NCBI GenBank assembly: GCA_964650975.1
Contig: CAZYWA010000485.1
Span: 1-6,084 of the forward strand
Direction: 5' to 3'
Source: CAZYWA01 sp964650975 [NCBI: uncultured bacterium]
GTDB lineage: Bacteria; JADJOY01
DNA length: 6,084 nt
A program made the translations under genes and the position numbers. The notes beneath the pieces were generated by a model, which did no database searches, was not told the origin of the DNA, and worked only from the letters and a program-made list of their open reading frames with translations. This document shows positions 1 to 5,333 of this stretch, in pieces. How positions within the stretch are numbered: the first letter of the stretch is position 1; every line of letters begins with the position of its first letter.

Positions 1-628
1 GAACAACGTCCTCACGTTTCCAGATGAGCCCGTCGAGCTTGCGGCCCTTCTCGCGCTGCTCGGGCGTCTTCATGTCCTCCATCTCGATGACCTGGAAGAT
101 CGTGAAGGGCTTCTCGCGGCCCAGCGCTTTGCGGCGCTTCAGGAAATTCTCGATGTTGGCGAGCGTCTTCTCGAACTTGCCGTTGACCCGGTTCCGTTCG
201 TAGGTCTCCTTGTCGTAACCGTCGAAGGAGAAGCTCAAGAGATCGGGCGCGGCCTCCACCAGGCGCTCGATGCGCTCGGCATTCAGGATCGTGGCGTTGG
301 TGTGGATGCGGCTGCGGATCCCGCGCTCGCGGCACATCCGCACCATCGAGCAGAGCTCTTTGTGGAACGTGGACTCGCCCCGATGGGTCAGGTTGACGTC
401 GTAAACGAAGCCGCGAGCCTCGTCGATGATCTTCCGGAAGAGCCCCAGGTCCATGTAGCCGCGCGGAGGCTGCTCGTCCACCGCCTGGGGGCAATACGGG
501 CAGCGCAGGTTGCACCAGCTCGTCGGCTCGATCCAGAGCCGCACCGGGCGGGCGCTCGACACGATCTCCTGGCGGAGGAACGAACGATAGACGCGCGCGA
601 GTCCCGCGAGCTGCTGCAATTTGTTCAT
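1..628 (-). CDS. Radical SAM enzyme, SPASM/twitch type, N-terminal part (runs off the left edge)
   Basis: Translating back from the ATG at 628-626 gives 209 residues with no stop before the window ends, so the C-terminus, where a SPASM or twitch domain with auxiliary iron-sulfur clusters would lie, is missing. The radical SAM cluster motif CNLRCPYC is at residues 39-46 (C39, C43, C46), after a typical first beta strand (RLWIEPTSW). RGES at 83-86 sits where the SAM-binding GGEP-like motif belongs, HTNAT at 109-113 matches the usual TNG/TNA strand, and SFSFDG at 132-137 followed by DKETYERNR is characteristic of SPASM-family proteins. The family uses SAM and a 4Fe-4S cluster to make a 5'-deoxyadenosyl radical; members modify peptides, sugars and other small molecules, so the substrate is unknown. 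The start is 58 bases after the stop of the methyltransferase-glycosyltransferase gene, with only a weak GAG upstream, and no in-frame ATG, GTG or TTG lies just upstream. Probably cotranscribed with the two genes before it. Family call firm, function open. Confidence 0.9.
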   Translation of the reverse strand, partial: MNKLQQLAGLARVYRSFLRQEIVSSARPVRLWIEPTSWCNLRCPYCPQAVDEQPPRGYMDLGLFRKIIDEARGFVYDVNLTHRGESTFHKELCSMVRMCRERGIRSRIHTNATILNAERIERLVEAAPDLLSFSFDGYDKETYERNRVNGKFEKTLANIENFLKRRKALGREKPFTIFQVIEMEDMKTPEQREKGRKLDGLIWKREDVV

Positions 629-686
629 GTCTCGAGAGTCCGATGAAACGGCCTTGCGGCCAATATCCCGGCGCGGAGGAGCACCG

Positions 687-2753
687 TCAAACGGCGCCGA
701 GCCTGACCGGCGCGGATGTGTGGGCTGCGGGGAGGCCGATGGCGTGCTCGACGGCCACACGCGTCTGCGCCACGTACTGATCCCAGCTGTACCGCTCGAC
801 GTACCGGGCACGCGCGGCCGACGCGAGAGTTCCGGCCAGAGCGGAGTCGTTGAGCACCGTCACGATTCCGTCGGCGATTCCCCGCGGCGTCGCCGGCACC
901 AGCAACGCGGTGGCCGAATCCAGGACCTGGGTGTGGGTGTAAAGATCGGTGGCGACGATCGGGCGCCCCCACTTGAGATAGCTGTAGAGCTTGAGCGGGC
1001 TGTTCTGCCCGCGGCTGCGCGCCGAGACCAGCACCTCGGAGGCCCGCATGAAGGCCGGCATGTCCTCGAGCGGACGCTGTCCGGTCAGGATCACCGAGCG
1101 CTCGATGCCGAGTCGCGCGGCTTGCTGGCGGAGCACTTCGACCTGGGCGGCCTCGCCGCCCACCAGCAACAGCCGCGCCTCGGGAACGCGATCCAGAACC
1201 GCCGGAAATGCATCGAGCAGCAGGTCGAGGCCCTGGTTGATCTCGAGCGTGCCGGTGTAGAGCACGATGCGGGCCGACTCGGCTGCGAGCCGACCCAGCA
1301 AATCGCGGGTGGCACTCGCCTCGCGACCCTCCTCGACGAGGTCGTCGGGAGGACGGTTCTCGATCAACACGCACGGCGTCCCGGGTGCGCGTTTGCCGAC
1401 CAGATCGACCAGGTAGGGACAGACCGCGATCACGCTCGACGAGCCGGCGAGTGTGGTCTGCTCCACGAGTCGCATCGCCCCGTGCGCCAGACGCGATCGC
1501 GTGAAGCCGTAGTTGTCGAGCTGCTCGGGCAAGCTCGAGTGCATGTCGTAGAGATGTGGCACTCCGGTCAGCCATCCGAGCCACGCGCCGATCAATCCCG
1601 CTTCCTCGTGCCCCTGGATCAGGTGATACCGGTTCCGGAGCGCCAGCGTCATCGCCTTCCAGGCGACCAGCGCGTCGAGCGGAATCTTGATCCACGACGG
1701 GCCGACGCGCACGTCGCGCACGCCCGGCAGCGCGGGAATGCGATGGATCCGCACGTTCGGGATCGAGACGTCGTTGCCGAGATGGTAGGTCACGAGGTCC
1801 ACGTCGGCACCCAGGCTCGACAGGGCTTCCAGCCGGTGGCGCACGCTGAACGGCGTGCCGCGAGAGCTGAAGAACGGCTGCGGCGAGATCATCAGCACCC
1901 GCGAGCGCTCGCGGCGTCTCGCGTGGATCGTGGCCGGCGCACCGATCAGCCGCCTGAGCCCGAGGGCACCCAGCGCAGATTCGATCGCGCCCGACCAGCC
2001 CACGCGAGCGAGCGTCCGATGGAAGCCGATCGGCAGCACGAACTCGCGATGGACCTCGCTGACCTCGAATCCGTTGCGAATGAGCTCCCGCTTGAGCGCG
2101 CGGATCCAGAACGTGCGGTACACCTGCTCGTCGGTCCCGAACCATTTCTTCAGCAGCGGACCCAGGCGGGCGAAACTCGCTTTGGGTGGAACGTCGAAGA
2201 TCAGGTCCCGGCGCGTGACACGACACAGCTCGCGGAGCGCCTGCTTCCACTCGACCACGTGAAGCAGCACCCGGGTGCAGACCACGGCGTCGAAGGCCCG
2301 ATCGCAAAACGGCAAGTGGTGAGCGTCGCCGGTGAGGAGCGCCAGCCGGCTGCGCAGCTCGGCGCCGGTCTTCTCGCCGGCGCGACCGAGCATGAGCGGG
2401 GAGGCGTCGATCCCGACCACTCGCGCGCCGTCGCGCGCCAGCGGCAGCGCCAGACGTCCCGTTCCGACACCCACGTCGAGAATCCGCCGGCCGGCGAGCT
2501 CGCGCCCCAGAAACCGGCGGATCACGGCCTCTTGGCGATCCGCGATCCAGCCGCCGACGGCACCGCCGAACTTCGACTGGTCGAACCCGTCCGCGATCTC
2601 CGGACGGAGATACACCTGGTAGCTGTAGTGATCGCGGCTCGGAACGTGGTCGTGCCGCTCGCCGCCGGGGGACGGCGGAGTTGCATCGGCGGCCATGGCG
2701 CTCTCAGCGGTCACGTGCGCACTCCCAGCCCTCGACTCGTCGGAACCGTCCAC
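687..2753 (-). CDS. Fusion protein: class I SAM methyltransferase joined to GT4-type glycosyltransferase
   Basis: One open frame of 688 codons with two enzyme domains. Residues about 40-270 are a class I methyltransferase: SAM-binding motif I LDVGVGTG at 92-99, the acidic strand-2 end VVGIDAS at 112-118, and TGDAHHLPF at 141-149 followed by FDAVVC, as in type 11 methyltransferases. Residues about 285-675 are a GT-B fold glycosyltransferase: N-terminal strand VLMISPQPFFSSRGTPFSVR at 286-305, GHEEAGLIGAWLG at 381-393, DMHSSLPEQL at 403-412, second-domain start IVLYTGTLEINQG at 496-508, and the nucleotide-sugar region NSPLKLYSYLKWGRPIVATD at 584-603. In that region Ser591 occupies the place where many GT4 enzymes have Glu. 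The link is only about 15 basic residues. No signal peptide or membrane helix is evident, so it is probably cytosolic or membrane-associated. The first start is GTG at 2753-2751; an ATG at 2696-2694 (codon 20) preceded by GAGAG is a good alternative, as the first 35 residues look unconserved. Likely role: glycosylating and methylating a glycan or glycolipid intermediate; sugar and acceptor unknown. Confidence 0.9.
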   Translation of the reverse strand: MDGSDESRAGSAHVTAESAMAADATPPSPGGERHDHVPSRDHYSYQVYLRPEIADGFDQSKFGGAVGGWIADRQEAVIRRFLGRELAGRRILDVGVGTGRLALPLARDGARVVGIDASPLMLGRAGEKTGAELRSRLALLTGDAHHLPFCDRAFDAVVCTRVLLHVVEWKQALRELCRVTRRDLIFDVPPKASFARLGPLLKKWFGTDEQVYRTFWIRALKRELIRNGFEVSEVHREFVLPIGFHRTLARVGWSGAIESALGALGLRRLIGAPATIHARRRERSRVLMISPQPFFSSRGTPFSVRHRLEALSSLGADVDLVTYHLGNDVSIPNVRIHRIPALPGVRDVRVGPSWIKIPLDALVAWKAMTLALRNRYHLIQGHEEAGLIGAWLGWLTGVPHLYDMHSSLPEQLDNYGFTRSRLAHGAMRLVEQTTLAGSSSVIAVCPYLVDLVGKRAPGTPCVLIENRPPDDLVEEGREASATRDLLGRLAAESARIVLYTGTLEINQGLDLLLDAFPAVLDRVPEARLLLVGGEAAQVEVLRQQAARLGIERSVILTGQRPLEDMPAFMRASEVLVSARSRGQNSPLKLYSYLKWGRPIVATDLYTHTQVLDSATALLVPATPRGIADGIVTVLNDSALAGTLASAARARYVERYSWDQYVAQTRVAVEHAIGLPAAHTSAPVRLGAV

Positions 2754-2764
2754 TCGATCACGCG

Positions 2765-2781
2765 GCCCCCAGTCCCGGGGC
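2765..2781. repeat. Short GC-only inverted repeat between the radical SAM and methyltransferase-glycosyltransferase genes
   Basis: In the 58-base spacer the minus strand reads GCCCC, seven bases, then GGGGC. The five-base stem would include the only G-rich stretch that could serve as ribosome binding site for the GTG start at 2753, which is one reason to consider the ATG at 2696 as the true start. There is no T tract, so termination is unlikely. In DNA this GC-rich, such a short stem can be chance. Confidence 0.25.
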
Positions 2782-2811
2782 TCAGCGACCGGACGGTCAC
2801 GGCCCAGCGGC

Positions 2812-4311
2812 TCAATGAACCGTGAAGCCCACCGGTCCGTGGTGAGGAGACTCGCCGCGTAGACGCGCCATGAGGCGGAATCGCAGCAAGGTCAGGGTGA
2901 GCACGCCGTACCGGTACACGTCGCGCCACGAGTAGAGGCTCTTGAGCACCGCGGGAAGCTTGCGCTTCACCTTGACCTTCTTGTGGGCGATCGAGAACCG
3001 CACCATCAGCTCGCACACCTGCGCCCAGGTCAGCTTGTCGAGGTAGAGAGGCGCGTGGCCCTGGACCGGCGGCAGCAGCACCACCCGTGGATCGCGCTCG
3101 ACGCTCCACGAGAAATCCTTGGGGAGCTGGCCCTCTTCTCTCGCGCGCTCCTCGATCGGAGTGCCCGGGTAGACGTGCAGGATCGACATGCTCGCGTCGG
3201 CGCGATCGCGCACCTTCTCGATGACGCTGATCGTCTCCTGCGCTTCCTGCCAGGTCTCGGTGGGATGCGAGAAGATGAAGAAGGCCGACGGCACCATGCC
3301 GAGTTCGTTGCACCAGTCGATCACGTCGTACGCCTGAGCCAGCGTCGCGCGCTTGGTGATGATGTCGCGCGACACCCGCAGGTTCGCCGATTCGATCCCG
3401 AAGCCCACGCCGAAGAGCCCGCACTCGTGCATGCGCGCGAGCAGCACCTTGTCCATCACGTCCACGCGCGCTTCGCACCACCAGTGGAGATCGAGCTTGC
3501 GGCGCTCGATCTCGTCGCAGATCTCGTAAACCCGCTTGGGGCTGTAGTTGAACGTGTCGTCGTAGAACCAGATCGCCTGGGCGCCGTACTTCTCCTTCAA
3601 GAGCTGCATCTCGTCGGCCACCTGCACCGGCGTGATGGCGCGCATCTTCCGTCCCCAGTTGGTGGGCGTCGCGCAGAACTTACAGGTGAACGGACAACCG
3701 CGGCTGGTCATGATGTTGCCGCCGGGGAGCTTGCCGACCCCGGGAACGTCCATCAGGAATGGATACTTCTCGATCGGCTCGAGATGCCGGGCGGGCATCG
3801 GCATGGTCGAGAGATCGCGCATCAGCGCGCGCTTGGCGTTGCGCGTGATCTTGCCATTCCGCCACACCAGACCGGCCACGTCCCCGAGCGCACTGCCGCG
3901 CTCGATGGCTTGGCAGGTCTCGAGCATGGTCTCTTCGCCCTCGCCCTCGCACACGGCGTCGATGGCGGGGAGGTGCTCGAGCGTGTCGATGCCGGTACCG
4001 TTGAAGTGAGGTCCACCCACGATGGTGAAGGCGCTCGGGTGCGCCTTCTTCGTCACCTCCGCCAGGCGAAAGCTCAGGAACCGGTTCTCGGTGGTGGTGG
4101 TGATGCCGACGATGTCGGGCCGGTCCTGGCGGATCTTGTCCTCGATCTGGTCCCAATCCATCCCGAGGACGTGGCTCGGAACCACTTCGACCGGGTACCC
4201 CGCTTCCTCGAGCACGGCGGCGATGTAGAGATGCCCCAGCGCGGGCATCATGTTCTCCGACCACCGCTCCGCGAAGTAACCGCCCGGCGGTACGTACATC
4301 TGGATCTTCAT
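2812..4311 (-). CDS. B12-binding-domain radical SAM protein
   Basis: A complete 499-residue protein of usual length for cobalamin-binding radical SAM enzymes. Residues 1-140 form the B12-binding Rossmann domain: PALGHLYIAAVLEEAGYPVE at 23-42, DIVGITTTT at 66-74, TIVGGPHFN at 96-104 and VCEGEGEET at 120-128. The radical SAM core is at about 195-400: SRGCPFTCKFC at 203-213 gives cluster ligands C206, C210 and C213; FYDDTF at 249-254, GFGIES at 303-308 and YPGTPIEE at 381-388 are typical strand and SAM-binding motifs. The classical DxHxxG cobalamin motif is absent, as is common in this class, where cobalamin is bound base-off without a protein histidine. Relatives include BchE- and HpnJ-type enzymes and many methylases; some do not need B12, so methyl transfer is only an inference. 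The C-terminus (about 445-485) is basic and partly hydrophobic and may associate with membrane. The ATG has a good Shine-Dalgarno sequence (GAGGT, 9 bases upstream) directly next to a perfect inverted repeat. It is the first gene of the three-gene run toward the left edge. Confidence 0.92.
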   Translation of the reverse strand: MKIQMYVPPGGYFAERWSENMMPALGHLYIAAVLEEAGYPVEVVPSHVLGMDWDQIEDKIRQDRPDIVGITTTTENRFLSFRLAEVTKKAHPSAFTIVGGPHFNGTGIDTLEHLPAIDAVCEGEGEETMLETCQAIERGSALGDVAGLVWRNGKITRNAKRALMRDLSTMPMPARHLEPIEKYPFLMDVPGVGKLPGGNIMTSRGCPFTCKFCATPTNWGRKMRAITPVQVADEMQLLKEKYGAQAIWFYDDTFNYSPKRVYEICDEIERRKLDLHWWCEARVDVMDKVLLARMHECGLFGVGFGIESANLRVSRDIITKRATLAQAYDVIDWCNELGMVPSAFFIFSHPTETWQEAQETISVIEKVRDRADASMSILHVYPGTPIEERAREEGQLPKDFSWSVERDPRVVLLPPVQGHAPLYLDKLTWAQVCELMVRFSIAHKKVKVKRKLPAVLKSLYSWRDVYRYGVLTLTLLRFRLMARLRGESPHHGPVGFTVH

Positions 4312-4320
4312 CGAATGGAG

Positions 4321-4325
4321 ACCTC
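4321..4325 (-). promoter_or_regulatory. Shine-Dalgarno sequence of the B12 radical SAM gene
   Basis: GAGGT on the minus strand lies nine bases before the ATG at 4311-4309, a good distance, and supports that start. It directly follows the inverted repeat at 4345-4326 in the transcript. Confidence 0.65.
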
Positions 4326-4345
4326 GCCGTGACTCAGCTCACGGC
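4326..4345. repeat. Perfect inverted repeat touching the ribosome binding site of the B12 radical SAM gene
   Basis: Arms GCCGTGA and TCACGGC pair perfectly over seven bases around a six-base loop. In the minus-strand transcript the hairpin ends at the base before the GAGGT Shine-Dalgarno sequence at 4325-4321. It could be a protein-binding operator or an mRNA structure that affects ribosome access or stability of the operon message. It is not followed by a T tract, so it is not a typical terminator. The symmetry is seen directly; the function is inferred. Confidence 0.5.
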
Positions 4346-4446
4346 ACGAACGCGCGACAGGTGGGAGACTCATGACGCGACGCGCAATCGACCGCTGGCA
4401 ACTCTAGCCGAGCCGATCCGTCTGCGCAAGCGCCGCCAGGTCGCGC

Positions 4447-4475
4447 AAACTAATGGCCGTCGGCCGGACCGTCAA
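4447..4475 (-). promoter_or_regulatory. Candidate sigma70-type promoter for the radical SAM / methyltransferase-glycosyltransferase operon
   Basis: Reading the minus strand, TTGACG at 4475-4470 matches five of six bases of the -35 consensus. After a 17-base spacer comes TAGTTT at 4452-4447, which matches only three of six bases of the -10 consensus. Transcription would begin near 4440 and leave a leader of about 130 bases before the ATG at 4311. The spacing is ideal and the region is the most AT-rich spot of the gap, but the -10 box is weak and one such pair can arise by chance. Confidence 0.35.
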
Positions 4476-4577
4476 ACGCATGATCGCAGTATCTTGCGGT
4501 CTGCCCAACGATAACCCCCAACCGCTAGGTTTCGGAGCGCGGGAGCCCCTCGAGTGCCGTTCCCGGAATCGCGGTTC

Positions 4578-5333
4578 CTAGGCGGTCACCCGGGAGCGCA
4601 GAAACCGCGCCGGAATGCCCACCGCGATCGCGAACGGCTCCACGTCCTGGGTGACGACCGCCCCGGCCCCGATCACCGCGTCGTGGCCGATCGTCACGCC
4701 GTCGAGCACCGTCACCCCCGCTCCGAGCCAGCAGTTGTCCTCGATCACGACCCCACGGGTCGTGGAACCCTGCTGGATGATGGGGACATCCACCCGGTCG
4801 AAGTCGTGCCGCCCTCCGCCGAGCACGTAGCAAAACGACGAGATCAACACGTTCGCCCCGATCTCGACCTGCGACTCCGAGTGCACGATGCAGTTGATTC
4901 CGATGTTGGTGCGGTCGCCGATGCGAATGTCGCCTTCCTTGCAACCGATCACCGAGTTCCGGCCCACCATCACGAAATTCCCGATCGTGATCCCTCGATT
5001 CCCCGAGCCCTTCGCGTCGAGCACCGCGCCGTCGTCGAAGATGCAGCCGTCGCCGACCCGAACCTTGTGCGGATGACGGAGCGCCAGGTTGCGGCCGAAG
5101 GCAACCCCCCGGCCGGTCGCCGCGAGCACCGTCGGAAAGAGCAGCTTTCGGGCGGCGAATCCCAGGGCCCCGGGCAATCCCGTGGACACCAGTACCACCG
5201 CCTCGAAGCAGATCCACTTCGCGAGGCTCGCATCACCGGCCACCGCCTCGCGGTAGCGCGCGACGGGCGATCGGCCCAGATCGGTCATCCGGCTCTGCAG
5301 CACCGTCTTGCGCTCGTCGCGCACCTCGCTCAT
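4578..5333 (-). CDS. Hexapeptide-repeat (left-handed beta-helix) acyltransferase
   Basis: 251 residues starting at the ATG at 5333-5331. The same frame is open for 120 more codons upstream, but those overlap the real neighbour, lack family-like sequence, and the chosen ATG has GGAGGGG four bases before it. Residues about 40-75 are hydrophobic and amphipathic (ICFEAVVLVSTGLPGALGF at 41-59) and could dock on a membrane. From about 78 to 235 the protein is a run of imperfect hexapeptide turns such as VRVGDG, ITIGNF, IRIGDR, VEIGAN, VVIEDN, VTIGHD and VIGAGA. A glycine-rich loop with His176 (GGGRHDFDR at 172-180) precedes VVIEDNCWLGAGV, where related acetyltransferases have the catalytic His. The end, IAVGIPARFL at 236-245, is the usual GxPAR closing motif. 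The family moves acetyl or other acyl groups from CoA or ACP to hydroxyl or amino groups of sugars and lipids as a trimer. It overlaps the upstream membrane protein gene by ATGA, so the two are probably translationally coupled. The acyl group and acceptor are unknown. Confidence 0.9.
   Translation of the reverse strand: MSEVRDERKTVLQSRMTDLGRSPVARYREAVAGDASLAKWICFEAVVLVSTGLPGALGFAARKLLFPTVLAATGRGVAFGRNLALRHPHKVRVGDGCIFDDGAVLDAKGSGNRGITIGNFVMVGRNSVIGCKEGDIRIGDRTNIGINCIVHSESQVEIGANVLISSFCYVLGGGRHDFDRVDVPIIQQGSTTRGVVIEDNCWLGAGVTVLDGVTIGHDAVIGAGAVVTQDVEPFAIAVGIPARFLRSRVTA

Larger units (their letters stand above)
4312..4577. other. Non-coding gap between the acyltransferase and B12 radical SAM genes
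   Basis: This is the only sizeable gap in the window (266 bases). It contains no convincing gene: the one ORF across it, 61 codons on the plus strand from a GTG at 4329, is arginine-rich, unlike any family I know, and convergent with the neighbours. I see no clear rho-independent terminator after the acyltransferase stop; the inverted repeats there have arms of only 3-4 bases and no T tract. On the minus strand the gap holds a promoter-like pair of boxes, an inverted repeat and the ribosome binding site of the next gene, so it probably begins a second transcription unit, although read-through from the genes to the right is not excluded. Confidence 0.6.

Noticed and set aside
650-661. GGCC-GCAA-GGCC hairpin with a GNRA-type loop on the minus strand, in the spacer before the SPASM gene
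   Set aside because: The stem is only four base pairs, with no T tract and no link to the ribosome binding site; expected by chance in such GC-rich DNA.
625-2307. A 560-codon minus-strand frame overlapping the fusion gene in another phase
   Set aside because: Extremely arginine-rich with no domain motif; a phase-shifted shadow of the real gene.
621-2825. A 734-codon open frame on the plus strand opposite the methyltransferase-glycosyltransferase gene
   Set aside because: It is the antisense image of a GC-rich gene. The product is rich in Arg, His, Gln and Asp with no recognisable motif, whereas the minus strand shows two complete enzyme domains.
4162-4179. PSHVLG at residues 45-50 of the B12 radical SAM protein, resembling the DxHxxG cobalamin motif
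   Set aside because: The Asp is missing, and this enzyme class usually binds cobalamin without that histidine. His47 and Gly50 are probably a chance match.
2983-4332. A 449-codon plus-strand frame opposite the B12 radical SAM gene
   Set aside because: Same antisense effect of high GC; no family motif, while the opposite strand encodes an unmistakable radical SAM protein.
4329-4514. A 61-codon plus-strand ORF from a GTG start in the intergenic gap, with GGAG upstream
   Set aside because: Arginine-rich, no recognisable features, convergent with its neighbours, and overlapping the promoter-like boxes and inverted repeat. Chance is the simpler reading.
4515-4580. Small inverted repeats (AACC-TAGC-GGTT and GGAA-CCGCGA-TTCC) just after the acyltransferase stop, considered as a terminator
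   Set aside because: Arms of four bases and no following T run; not enough to call a terminator.
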